From NCBI GenBank assembly GCA_958295685.1, contig OY282365.1, positions 1,488,001-1,552,000 of the forward strand: a stretch of 64,000 bases of DNA. The letters are read 5' to 3'. Position numbers and translations under genes: made by a program. The stretch comes from an uncultured Dehalococcoidia bacterium. Its GTDB lineage: Bacteria; Chloroflexota; Dehalococcoidia; Lucifugimonadales; CATQGZ01. Positions 10,091 to 18,326 of the stretch are shown one piece after another (within the stretch, counting starts at the first letter, position 1; every line of letters begins with the position of its first letter). Under the pieces are notes generated by a model that made no database searches, was not told where the DNA came from, and saw only the letters and a program-made list of their open reading frames with translations.

Positions 10091-10119
10091 AGTATAGAAA
10101 TCCCCATTCGTGTGGTCAA
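10091..10119 (-). promoter_or_regulatory. Promoter of the Druantia-like cassette
   Basis: On the minus strand there is a -35 TTGACC (10114-10119), a 17-bp spacer and a -10 TATACT (10091-10096), about 45 bp before the HTH start. Between the -10 box and the start codon a spaced repeat TTGACTTTCATTGACATT (about 10066-10084) contains two TTGAC[TA]TT half-sites on the same strand, a plausible operator for the HTH protein. Confidence 0.6.
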
Positions 10120-10425
10120 TAGACCTCTGCCGTCGCTGAACTCTCCCAGGTCGAGGCTTGCCCTGTCAGGATCTGGTCTGCGCTTCCGGTTTGATGACCG
10201 GCCACGAACTGTTGGCCGGGGTTCCCACAGTCCGTGGGTAGCCAGCTAGGCACCACCCCCTGCGCCTTTCCCCGGTGGGATGCCTGATCAGGGTAACTGG
10301 CAATCTCAACTCCCCACGCCCCACAGCCCCTGCAGAGCCTTGACGAACGCCGTCGCCTTTTGCACGGACCAATCTTCTAAACATCTGGCCTAACATGTCA
10401 ATCGATTGTTTGATACAAGGCAAAG
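10120..10425. other. Intergenic region between cassette and recombinase
   Basis: About 300 bp between the divergent HTH cassette and the recombinase gene. No convincing gene, hairpin terminator or tandem repeat is visible. The recombinase start at 10426 is preceded by AAGG, about 6 bp upstream. For an integrative element this is where a promoter or recombination site could lie, but I see no direct repeat that marks one. Confidence 0.4.
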
Positions 10426-12049
10426 ATGGCCATTATGTCGAGAGGGTATGGTGAGCAACGGGGCTCTAGTGGATATTGGTTCATGACGGATTGGTGTTAT
10501 ATCCGAATGGCGGCCCTCTACGCCAGGGTGTCCAGCGATAGGCAGGACGTTGACCTGTCCGTCGCCGCCCAGCTCAGGGCGCTCAGGGACTACGCCGAGA
10601 AGAACGGCTACGTGGTCGCCCGCGAGTACGTCGACGAGGCGGAGAGCGGACGCATCGCCGACCGGCCCCAGTTCCGCAGGATGTTGGACGAGGCCAGCAG
10701 GCCCAACTCTCCCTTCCACGAGATTCTGGTCTGGAAGTTCTCCCGCTTCACCCGCAAGAGAGAACACGCCGTCGCCTTCAAGTCCATGCTGCGCAAGAAG
10801 GGCGTGAGAGTCGTCTCCATCACCGAGCACGCCGACGACTCGCCCACGGGCAAACTCATGGAGGCCATCATCGAGAGCGTGGACGAGTTCTACTCGGAGA
10901 ATCTGGCCCAAGAGGTCACGCGGGGGATGCGGGAGGCGGCATCCAGGGGCTTCTGGGTCGCCAGCAGGACGCCCTACGGCTATGCCAGGGTCATGGTGCA
11001 GGACGGGGCCAAGAAGCGCCCCACCCTGGAACCCGATCCCGCCACCTCCCCCGTGGTCAAGCGCATCTTCGACGTGGCCGAGTCGGGCAAGGGGATTCTG
11101 GACATCGCCCGTACCCTCAACGACGAGGGCATTGCCAACCCCACCGGCAGGCTCTGGTCCAAGAACGGCGTCCACATCATCCTCAATAACGAAGCGTACA
11201 CGGGAACGCTGGTCTGGGGCACGAAGGCAAAGGACAAGGCCGAGCCGGTGCGGGTGGAGAGGGCGTTCCCCGCCATCGTCTCAAAGGCTCAGTTCCGCCG
11301 GGTGAACAAGCAGATGCGCTCCCGCGCCCCTAGGAGGATTCACCCCCGCAGGGTCGGAAGCTCCTACCTGCTCAGCGGACTGGTGCAGGACGTGCGACCG
11401 GGCGCTCTCAGGCCAGGACTCCAAGAGCGGCCGGTTCTCCTACTACGTCTGCCAGTCGCTGATGAAGCGGGGCAGCGGGGCCTGCGACGCCCCCAGGCTC
11501 AACGCCCGGCGGTTCGAGGAGCTGGTCGTCGGCCAGATTCGCTCCAACATCCTGACCGAGGGCAACATCCGCGACTTGGTGCGGCTGGTGGACGAGGAGA
11601 TGGACGGCGTGGCCCACGAGCAGCGCCAGAGGCTTCAGACCGTCGAGTCGGAGCTTGCGGAGGTGCGGCGCAGGCTGGACAGACTCTACAACCTGGTTGA
11701 GACCACCGACCTCGACATGGCCGACGTAACCCCTCGCATCCGTGATCACAGGGAGCGCCGGGAGCGGCTGGAGGCCACAGCCGAGGAGGCGAAGGTCGTC
11801 CTCTCGGAGCGCCGGGTGGTCCTGGACGACGTGGAGACCATCACCGCATACGCAGAGGACATGAGCGACTTCCTCAAGACCAGCGAGCTCACCGAATCGC
11901 GGGCCTTCATCGAGAGCTTCGTCAAGGAGGTCGTCGTCGGCCCCGGCAACGCCGTCGTCCGCTACTCCATCCCCATACCCGGAAGGGACACCGAGGAGGT
12001 CGTTCTACACGGCCCGGTACTGTCTGCGGTCAGGGTTGGTGGGCGATGA
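10426..12049 (+). pseudogene. Large serine recombinase, frameshifted
   Basis: The first frame (10426 to about 11390) has the resolvase domain with the catalytic serine in YARVSSDRQ, followed by the Recombinase domain (GYARV to NEAYTGTLVWG). At about 11386-11392 the frame shifts. The second frame continues with the rest of the zinc ribbon (YYVCQSLMKRGSGAC), a long coiled coil and a C-terminal tail to 12049. The expected zinc ribbon would read LVQCGTCDRAL; the DNA fits loss of about 5 bp that removes the first cysteine. The remaining domains are intact, so the event is recent or a sequencing error. The last codons overlap the 3' end of the tRNA-Val gene on the other strand, which suggests integration at that tRNA. 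Start ATG 10426 has AAGG upstream; ATG 10507 (MAALYARVSS) is nearer the family norm. Confidence 0.8.
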
Positions 12050-12113
12050 CGGACTCGAACCGCCGACTTCCTGCGTGTAAAGCAGGCGCTCTAACCATCT
12101 GAGCTAATCGCCC
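12037..12113 (-). tRNA. tRNA-Val (UAC)
   Basis: Full cloverleaf on the minus strand: acceptor GGGCGAT paired with ATCGCCC, anticodon stem CCTGC/GCAGG, loop TTTACAC (anticodon TAC), T arm GGCGGTTCGAGTCCGTC, discriminator A and an encoded CCA. The 3' end (12037) faces the recombinase and lies within its last codons. Confidence 0.95.
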
Positions 12114-12120
12114 GGTACTT

Positions 12121-12197
12121 TGGCGCGCTTGGCGGGACTCGAACCCACGGCCTCAGCCTCCGCAGGGCTGCGCTCTATCCAACTGAGCTACAAGCGC
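12121..12197 (-). tRNA. tRNA-Arg (GCG)
   Basis: Cloverleaf on the minus strand with acceptor GCGCTTG/CAAGCGC, anticodon stem CAGCC/GGCTG and loop CTGCGGA, giving anticodon GCG (reads CGC/CGU arginine codons; many bacteria use ACG here). T arm GTGGGTTCGAGTCCCGC, discriminator G and an encoded CCA. It is only 7 bp from tRNA-Val, so both are probably cut from one transcript. Confidence 0.93.
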
Positions 12198-12302
12198 ACA
12201 CGCCTAGCGCCTCCCGTTCGCTACCGCTTACCCGTTGGAAGGGAGGCTAGTCGATGATAACACATGAGGATGTCGCAGTGACGCACGACTTGCCGATGGA
12301 AC

Positions 12303-12353
12303 ATGTCCCAGATTAGTAGGCATTATGAAGAAGGTGTCTCAACTCGGTCACCC
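12303..12353 (+). repeat. Dispersed repeat, copy 1
   Basis: About 50 bp starting at CCCAGATTAGTAGGCAT and running through GAAGAAGGTGTCTC to ACTCGGTCACC. It recurs almost exactly, reverse-complemented, at 42829-42880, and its first 20 bp occur again at 42220-42240. It lies in the otherwise empty interval between the tRNAs and the peptidase gene. Confidence 0.7.
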
Positions 12354-12421
12354 AAGGCCGGGAGCTGTGTGGCCACTCAACGCGGGTACCGAAGCTGCGG
12401 CCCAGTCGCTGACCCGAGCGG

Positions 12422-13828
12422 CTACCTGGCGGCTAGGTGGTCGAGCAGGGCGAGGCTGGCGGCCACGGACTGGCCCAGCAGGTCTTCGTTGATGAACTCC
12501 AGCCTGTCTTCCGGCGTGTGGATGCGCGAGAACTCCCCGTCCATGAAGAAGACTGCTGGGATGCCGGCGTTCAGGAAGGGCGTGTGGTCGCTGCCGAAGT
12601 TCTCGGAGGGCGGCTGCTCCCGCACACTTACTCCCGCCTCTTTGGCCGAGTGTATGACGGTGTCCTGCAGGTCCGGGTCTCCAGTCACGTTCAGCGCGCT
12701 GCTACCCGCCAGGGCGTCATAGTTCAGCATGGCCGTGATCGACGCTCTGTCCGATTCGCTCAGAGACCCGACGTATCGCTCGCTTCCATGCAGCCCGAGC
12801 TCCTCGGCGCCGAACGCGATGATGCGAATGGTGAAGGGGTAGGCGGCGGAGGCGATCTCCTCGGCCGTCGTCACCAGCGACGCGACGCCGGAGCCGTTGT
12901 CGTTCGCCCCCGGCACGTTCGGCACGGTGTCGTAGTGGCCTCCCAGCACGACGACCCTGCCGTCCGAGCCGGCCATCTCGGCGATGACGTTCTGAGAGTG
13001 TATCCGCTCGGCGAGCACGGACACGACGGCCTGAACGTCGTTCTCCTCGATCAGGCCCAGCATCTCTTGCCCACTTTCCATGGACGCCGACACGACCGGG
13101 ATGCTGGATTCGGTCACGAGTGTGCCTCCGAACAGCCCCGGCACGTTGTTATACACGATAGCGCCCACCGCGCCCGCTTCCGCAACCCGCCGCACCTTCT
13201 CCTCGAAGCTGATGTCTCCCCGCTCGATGAGGGCGATCTTCCCGTCGAGTCCCCCGGCCGGGATGTCTTCCGAGAACGCCCTGCCGACGCGCGTCAGCGG
13301 CCCCGCCGCGGCGCCCTCTCCCGAGAGGGCCATCCGGATGGTCATGACCTCGGCTGCCTCGTCTTCCCCAAAGGACAGCGCGGCGGACGTTCCGAGGACG
13401 TCGAACGTGAAGTCCTGAAGTCTGACGTCGTATCCCAGCGCCTCGAATCTTCCCGACAGGAACTCGGCCGCGGCCCGCTCCTGCTGCGTGCCGCTGGCGC
13501 GGGGGCTGAACTCATTTGTGAAGGCGGTCAGGAAGTCGAGCGCCCTGGCGGACAGACCGTCGACATCGTATGACGCGGTCTCTTTCACAGTCATGGGCGT
13601 CGTGACCGGCGCGGGCGACGCGGGTGGGCTCACCTCCGCCATCGGCGCCGGCGTGGGAGTCTCGGCGGCTGGCGCTGCCACGATCGCAGCGGGCGCAGGC
13701 GGCCGTACGGGAGGCGGCGAGGAGGTGCCGCACGCAACGGCGCCCGCCGTGAGCATGGCCACGGCGGCGATCAGCATCGGGACTCTGGAGGGTTCAGGAA
13801 GCACAACTACACCATGCGGCGAGGCCAT
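12422..13828 (-). CDS. M28-family zinc aminopeptidase lipoprotein with PA domain
   Basis: A 468-residue exported peptidase. The N-terminus has a hydrophobic segment ending in a lipobox-like AVAC-G near residue 33, then a Pro/Ala-rich linker to about residue 80, so it is probably anchored outside the membrane. A PA domain follows (GKIALIERGDISFEEKV, residues about 185-250). The M28 catalytic domain shows the zinc ligands: GGHYDT, the Asp of ANDNGSG, the Glu pair in FGAEELG, and HTPF near the C-terminus. It would release N-terminal amino acids from peptides, fitting scavenging of protein. ATG 13828 is used; ATG 13777 gives a shorter signal. The gene stands alone and points toward the tRNAs. Confidence 0.9.
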   Translation of the reverse strand: MASPHGVVVLPEPSRVPMLIAAVAMLTAGAVACGTSSPPPVRPPAPAAIVAAPAAETPTPAPMAEVSPPASPAPVTTPMTVKETASYDVDGLSARALDFLTAFTNEFSPRASGTQQERAAAEFLSGRFEALGYDVRLQDFTFDVLGTSAALSFGEDEAAEVMTIRMALSGEGAAAGPLTRVGRAFSEDIPAGGLDGKIALIERGDISFEEKVRRVAEAGAVGAIVYNNVPGLFGGTLVTESSIPVVSASMESGQEMLGLIEENDVQAVVSVLAERIHSQNVIAEMAGSDGRVVVLGGHYDTVPNVPGANDNGSGVASLVTTAEEIASAAYPFTIRIIAFGAEELGLHGSERYVGSLSESDRASITAMLNYDALAGSSALNVTGDPDLQDTVIHSAKEAGVSVREQPPSENFGSDHTPFLNAGIPAVFFMDGEFSRIHTPEDRLEFINEDLLGQSVAASLALLDHLAAR

Positions 13829-14032
13829 TCGGCCACGCCGTTCGACTATGATAACGCACGGAAGGAGGATGGGGTTGGTCTCCGAAGCGGGTGTCCGGCG
13901 TTGCCCGGACCCAGCGGGCCTGGCGGCAGCGCCGCGCGGCGAGGCTCTGGGTACGTACCACGCTCAGGCGCAGCGCCTGCCAGCCGCAGCCTGCAATTGC
14001 CAACCGTGTGGATTTTGTGACTGTGTTGACCG

Positions 14033-14038
14033 TATAAT
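14033..14038 (+). promoter_or_regulatory. Candidate -10 box for the 14.1-kb gene pair
   Basis: A perfect TATAAT about 110 bp before the first gene of the pair. No good -35 box is 17 bp away; TTGTGA lies at shorter spacing. The rest of 13829-14125 shows nothing recognisable. Confidence 0.35.
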
Positions 14039-14125
14039 CAATGTGGCGCCCTCGTTGCCACGCACGGCATACAGGCAAGCCGCGGGAGGGAGACCGAGGC
14101 GCCGCACTCAGGATCGGGATGGCTT

Positions 14126-14533
14126 TTGGAGACTGACAAGCACGAGGAAATGGTGAGCATACTGAGACGGCTGGGCCTCGGCGCCGCAGCCGACCGGCTC
14201 AGCTACTTGCTGCGCGTCGTTGAAGACGAGCCGGATGAGGCGCCCGTTCAGATCGACTCACTGAGGCACTTGGCCTTGTTTCTCATCACCGAACGCCGTT
14301 TGAGGCTTCCGCGGATCGGCGTCAGCCCCGACGGTGTCTTGCAGGTGGAATGGCGCGTCGAGGACAGCGGGATTCTTGCCATGTGGTTCCTGGTAGACGG
14401 CCGAGTCCAGTTTGCCGCCGCTGTGGGTGAGGGGCGATCGGATGCTGCCGACAAGAGGGTCAGCGGCATTCTCCCGAAGGACGAAGCGATGCAAGCCGTG
14501 CGGCCATTCACGTCGGGGCTCGCCTTGGAATGA
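14126..14533 (+). CDS. Hypothetical protein, first of a coupled pair
   Basis: I do not recognise the family. The protein has 135 residues and is soluble, with a helical N-terminal half (ILRRLGLGAAADRLSYLLRVV) and a beta-rich second half (RIGVSPDGVLQVEWRVEDSGILAMWFL). It is coupled to the next gene by an ATGA overlap, so the two products probably act together, as in toxin-antitoxin or small enzyme pairs. The start is uncertain: TTG 14126 or ATG 14150. Confidence 0.6.
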   Translation: METDKHEEMVSILRRLGLGAAADRLSYLLRVVEDEPDEAPVQIDSLRHLALFLITERRLRLPRIGVSPDGVLQVEWRVEDSGILAMWFLVDGRVQFAAAVGEGRSDAADKRVSGILPKDEAMQAVRPFTSGLALE

Positions 14534-14967
14534 GGGGCGACCCACTCCCTGAGGAACATCACGTATCTCGGTACTGCTCTCCGGCGAGAGTAGAGGACGG
14601 CCTGCCGATGGCAGCCGCCTTCGAGATTAGGGAGAAAGACGAGTTCCTGTCCGTCAACTGGCTGGAGTACTGGAGTTCGTCGGATATGGGCAAGGCGCTT
14701 GGCTGCGTTCGTGGAGAGTTATCCCTCAGCCGTAGACCGGGAGGTCGGTTCGCCGTGCTGAGGGTCTCACAGATCAAAGGCGCCATCGACCGCCTGACTC
14801 AGCGCAAGTCGGCAGTAACGCATCAGCCGACGCCCGAGATGGAATCACACGCCGGAGTATTCGGCTTCTTCCAGAATGATAGGGAAGTGGCAGCCGAGCT
14901 TGCGAGGATCGTGACCACGAGCGCGGTCTTCCCTGCGATTGCTGATCACGGCGGTGACCGTGAGTGA
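14530..14967 (+). CDS. Hypothetical protein, second of a coupled pair
   Basis: I do not recognise the family. The protein has 145 residues. Its middle section (SVNWLEYWSSSDMGKALGCVRGELSL) has an SxNWLEY motif and a later beta strand with GGRFAVLRV, and it ends in a helical AAELARIVT segment. It starts inside the stop codon of the upstream gene. No signal peptide, membrane segment or nuclease motif is visible. The pattern of two small overlapping genes suggests a toxin-antitoxin-like or accessory cassette, but nothing in either sequence proves this. Confidence 0.6.
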   Translation: MRGDPLPEEHHVSRYCSPARVEDGLPMAAAFEIREKDEFLSVNWLEYWSSSDMGKALGCVRGELSLSRRPGGRFAVLRVSQIKGAIDRLTQRKSAVTHQPTPEMESHAGVFGFFQNDREVAAELARIVTTSAVFPAIADHGGDRE

Positions 14968-15020
14968 CTACAACCGGTAAGGGCCGCGCCTGCTTCAAGT
15001 CTCACCTCGCCTGGCGCTGG

Positions 15021-15233
15021 CTAGGCCAGCATGAGGCGTTCGCCCTTCGGCTCTGGAATCGGGTCGCCGAATTCCCGCGCGGTTTCGAGCCACAGGTCCA
15101 CGGCCTCGTTGATGTGCTCCAGCGCCGCCTGCTGCGTGTGGCCGTGGGCCGCGCATCCTGGGAGCTCGGGCGCCTCTGCCACAAAGGCGCCGTCCTCGTT
15201 GCTCCAATACAGGATGGTCTCATACTTGTGCAT
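15021..15233 (-). CDS. hicB: HicB-family antitoxin, orphan
   Basis: A 70-residue protein with the typical HicB fold: YETILYWSNEDGAFVAEAPELPGCAAHGHTQQAALEHINEAVDLWL, then a Pro-rich tail. HicB neutralises the HicA mRNA interferase and can repress its own promoter. No hicA is visible on either side; upstream lies only a short tandem repeat and then another gene. So it may act alone, or pair with a HicA elsewhere. ATG 15233 has a good ribosome site (GGAGGG, about 5 bp upstream). Confidence 0.85.
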   Translation of the reverse strand: MHKYETILYWSNEDGAFVAEAPELPGCAAHGHTQQAALEHINEAVDLWLETAREFGDPIPEPKGERLMLA

Positions 15234-15267
15234 CAGTCCCTCCCTTCCAACCGGTGTTACGTATAAG

Positions 15268-15335
15268 ACCCCCCAATAGCAATAAGACCTCTAATAAGAC
15301 CTAATAAGACCCCTAATAAGACCCCTAATAAGACC
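15268..15335. repeat. Short tandem repeat upstream of hicB
   Basis: Five to six copies of a 10-12 bp unit TAATAAGACC(CC), with slightly degenerate outer copies. It fills the gap between the AlbA-type gene and hicB, where the hicB promoter must lie, so it may be an operator array or a length-variable spacer. Confidence 0.75.
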
Positions 15336-15368
15336 ACCTGCAAGCTGGGAACTGACTCCAGCCCTGAG

Positions 15369-16766
15369 TCACAGGAGACGCCATCTTGCCCCTCGCCCAT
15401 GTCCTGCCGTCAAGACCAGCTCGAGTGCCCTGAGGGCGACAAGGTCTCTGTGCAGCTGTCTCGCGCTGGTCTGCGGACCCAATTCGGAACGAATCTCCCG
15501 CAGCGCCATACCTGTGTCAGCCTCGTGCAGGAGGGCAAGGATAGCCTGCTGCCGGGCAGTCAGATCGCGTCCCACCCTCCGGGGCGGCAGGTATCGGCTG
15601 AGACGGAAGCGCACCGTCACGCTGCCCGCTTCATCCTCGATCTCCGGTTGGGGCAGGCCGACGGCCTCCGTCAACTCCGCCATCTTGATAGTCCCACGCC
15701 CCCACTGCTCAATGATCCCACGCCGGTAGAATACCCCAGCGATCAGTGGATTCCAGGCCAACGACTCATGTGGAGCAAACAGAAGGTCCGGCGTCAGGCC
15801 AAAGTGCAACGTGCCGGACGACGTCACTTCCAGCCTGTCGTCATAAATAGCCGCCCCTACCGATCCTCCGCCTATGGAGTAATCCCTATGGCACAATGCG
15901 TTAGCCAGCGCCTCTCGCAGCGCTTCGGGAGGATAGAGCGGCTCGTCCACGCGCTCGAAGCGATCCGAGACGATGCGCCCGGCCACCGGAAGATTCTCCA
16001 CCATGAATCGCTCCGCCATCATGAGCAACACGAAGGCATTTCCGCGAAACTGTCGGTTGTCCAGGAATTCGGTGCGTCCGACCCCGCGAAAACGCGCGAC
16101 GCGCAGCAGGCACTGCGGCATATCTGCCGCGACACGCTCCGATGCACCGAACAGCACGACCGCCGCTCGCAGCAACTCTCCGTTCTTGATTAGTCCCAGC
16201 CCTCGCAGCAGATCCTCCGTCCCGCGGACTCCTGGATCTTCCAGGCGACCCCGGCGAATCGACTCTTCCACGGTGCGCCGTATCTCCGCTTCATCCAAAT
16301 CGTCGATGGACCAACCGCTCGCGGGCTGATTCTCCCATCGCTGCACGCTATGCATACGCTCGAACAGCATCTGGTTGTACTCGTCCCGTGTCATCGCCCG
16401 GTTGGTATTCCCAACTCGTTGGTAGGCAGTTCCCCTATAGCTGTATGGTCTGGTTTGTCCCTGCTGTAGGCTCACCACGATTACTCCCCAACCATCGTCG
16501 TTCACAGGAACCCGATCGACGGTTGGGAAGACCGGCGGCTCTATCCTTTGAATCTCGGCGATAACATCCTCGATAGTACCCTCTCCCACCTGCTGGCCCA
16601 CGACGTTCCCTCCTTGCGTGACTCCGAAGACGACGTGACCACCGCGGTGGTTGAGCATGGCACACGAGCTCATAGCGCCCTCGCGCCTAGAGCCGGTGGT
16701 AGCCTTGAACTCCAGCGTCTCGGACTCGCCAGTCAAGGCCAGCCCCTTAATTTCCTCAGGCGTCAT
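15369..16766 (-). CDS. AlbA_2 (Schlafen-like)/HATPase regulator-type protein
   Basis: A protein of about 465 residues with three parts. Residues about 5-125 form an AlbA_2/Schlafen-like domain (ESETLEFKATTG, GGHVVFGVTQGG). The middle and C-terminal part is an HATPase_c_4-type domain (EALREALANALCHRDYS, GVFYRRGIIEQWGRGT). The last 75 residues are a winged helix (LTARQQAILALLHEAD). Such proteins are putative transcriptional regulators or nucleic-acid factors, and they are often found beside type I restriction genes. ATG 16766 overlaps the hsdS stop as ATGA, so the two genes are translationally coupled. A TTG two codons earlier is less likely. Confidence 0.85.
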   Translation of the reverse strand: MTPEEIKGLALTGESETLEFKATTGSRREGAMSSCAMLNHRGGHVVFGVTQGGNVVGQQVGEGTIEDVIAEIQRIEPPVFPTVDRVPVNDDGWGVIVVSLQQGQTRPYSYRGTAYQRVGNTNRAMTRDEYNQMLFERMHSVQRWENQPASGWSIDDLDEAEIRRTVEESIRRGRLEDPGVRGTEDLLRGLGLIKNGELLRAAVVLFGASERVAADMPQCLLRVARFRGVGRTEFLDNRQFRGNAFVLLMMAERFMVENLPVAGRIVSDRFERVDEPLYPPEALREALANALCHRDYSIGGGSVGAAIYDDRLEVTSSGTLHFGLTPDLLFAPHESLAWNPLIAGVFYRRGIIEQWGRGTIKMAELTEAVGLPQPEIEDEAGSVTVRFRLSRYLPPRRVGRDLTARQQAILALLHEADTGMALREIRSELGPQTSARQLHRDLVALRALELVLTAGHGRGARWRLL

Positions 16767-18085
16767 GCGCAAACATCCTGTTGCCTTACCTCCCCAGACA
16801 CCAGCCTCGGCAGCAACGCATCACGCAGGGCGGCGAGAGTGTGGGATTCGCACTCGTTCGACAGTATAGCGTCGTGTAGAGGAGACACTAGCCTATCAAA
16901 AGCGAGCACGGCCGAATCTTCAGGTCCAGGGATGGCTAGCTCACTGAAGGCAGATTTGTTCATGTTGCCAAAAACGGAGCCCCCGCTCCCTCCCGTCATG
17001 ATTTCTGCTGACAAATGCCTGCACGACCAATACAGGTACTTGCTAGCCCAATTCGCACTAGGAATGATGCTGTTTATCTGCTGGTTAGTATGAGTCATTC
17101 GATGGTTTAGCACGACTAAACCTGGTGTAGCGATGCAACTGACCGAGACACTTCCTGCTGGTAGGGCTTTCTTAGGTTGCGAGGAAGCTCCTTCGTTCGA
17201 CAGCATAGTACCGGTCTCCACAACATACACTTTTCCATGCATGTCAGGAATCTTCAAGAATGGAACGTCATCACCATAGTATATCGGATTTCGTGTGCTT
17301 GGCGTCTTTCCTGTAATCACATTTCCAAAATCCCCCAGCCGTCGGACCTCCCACCCCTCCGGCACATCCCCGAGTTCGGAGTCTACTAGGCGGTCGGGGA
17401 AGAGGGCGGCGAGGTCGGGGGGGAGGCCGGTGTCGCGGCGGGCTATTTTGGCGAGGACGGGGTGGAAGTCCACGAACCAGGACTTGAAGATTGCCCGCGC
17501 CATCTCGTCCAGCGTCTGGTTCATGCGCCGGTTGAGCTCGATTTTGTCGTCCAGTGTGCCGAGGACGTGGGCGATGGCGCGCTGCTCGGGGAGGGGTGGG
17601 AGGGAGACTTCACGCCTCGCCATGTACTCCCATTTTGCCCTGGGCATCCTTGTGCCTTCTGAACCCTGCGTCGCAGCCTCAACGAAGTCTTGTGACGCCA
17701 TCACGTAGAATAGATACCCCGCATCGACGCCATCAGTCGGGCGCACGACCCAGATATCCGTGGAGCAGATGCCATCAATGCGGGCGCGGGTTACCTTCCG
17801 GAAGTAGGGGCGTAGTTTTCCAAACAGGACGTCACCACACCGGAAGCGCGATTTTGCACTGTTTACGGCACTCGCCACTCCAGTATCAAGGAGGGATAGA
17901 GTGCCCACGCCGATGTGCTCGAGACCAACATAGGGCATCTCAGGATGTTCGGCGGGCGAGATGGTGTCCCGCACGAGTACCGCACAATTTCCAAATCTCG
18001 TCTGGAGCCACCCGTCCGGTACGCCGGCGGCGGCGTCATTCGCGCTGTTCTGCACAACCACACAGTCCTCGTCAATCACTTTCAC
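16763..18085 (-). CDS. hsdS: Type I restriction-modification specificity subunit HsdS
   Basis: A 440-residue protein with two target-recognition domains, each followed by a conserved helical spacer. The first half has PYVGLEHIG and LPPLPEQRAIAHVLGTLDDKIELNRRMN. The second half starts at PEGWEVRRLGDFGNVITGKTPS and ends with RDALLPRLVSGEV. HsdS chooses the DNA site for HsdM and HsdR. Neither partner is in the window: upstream is only a nucleotidyltransferase remnant and then gyrA. It may serve a remote HsdM, or be a leftover of a deleted operon. The start is a GTG at 18085. Confidence 0.92.
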   Translation of the reverse strand: MKVIDEDCVVVQNSANDAAAGVPDGWLQTRFGNCAVLVRDTISPAEHPEMPYVGLEHIGVGTLSLLDTGVASAVNSAKSRFRCGDVLFGKLRPYFRKVTRARIDGICSTDIWVVRPTDGVDAGYLFYVMASQDFVEAATQGSEGTRMPRAKWEYMARREVSLPPLPEQRAIAHVLGTLDDKIELNRRMNQTLDEMARAIFKSWFVDFHPVLAKIARRDTGLPPDLAALFPDRLVDSELGDVPEGWEVRRLGDFGNVITGKTPSTRNPIYYGDDVPFLKIPDMHGKVYVVETGTMLSNEGASSQPKKALPAGSVSVSCIATPGLVVLNHRMTHTNQQINSIIPSANWASKYLYWSCRHLSAEIMTGGSGGSVFGNMNKSAFSELAIPGPEDSAVLAFDRLVSPLHDAILSNECESHTLAALRDALLPRLVSGEVRQQDVCA

Positions 18086-18180
18086 GGAAGCTCTGGGATA
18101 TGGCGTGCCAGTCGAGCGCGTCCACTCTGATGGGCAGGTCCGGTTCCTCGGAGGCTTCCTTCAGGCGCCGAGAGCGCTCA
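18072..18180 (-). pseudogene. Nucleotidyltransferase (MNT-type) C-terminal remnant
   Basis: About 35 residues (RRLKEASEEPDLPIRVDALDWHAISQSFR) match the end of MNT-type nucleotidyltransferases, where a DLPxxVDxxDW strand precedes a final helix. The GSxARG active-site domain is absent upstream, where gyrA ends at 18327. The remnant overlaps the start of hsdS and probably marks a deletion. The match is by eye. Confidence 0.5.
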
Positions 18181-18326
18181 GGTTCAGCGGCCCCTGGCCG
18201 ACAATTGCCGGGACGACGCCGGGGTAGTCCTTCGCGGTCCAGGCCGCGCGGGAGGGTAAGGCCCGCACCTCGCACTCCGGCGTTCGTCATGTGGTTCAGT
18301 TCGAGCGGCATGGCATGTCCGGGCCG

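Noticed and set aside
14530..15020. A hicA gene next to hicB
   Set aside because: No frame on either strand shows the small double-stranded RNA-binding-like HicA fold with its His motif.
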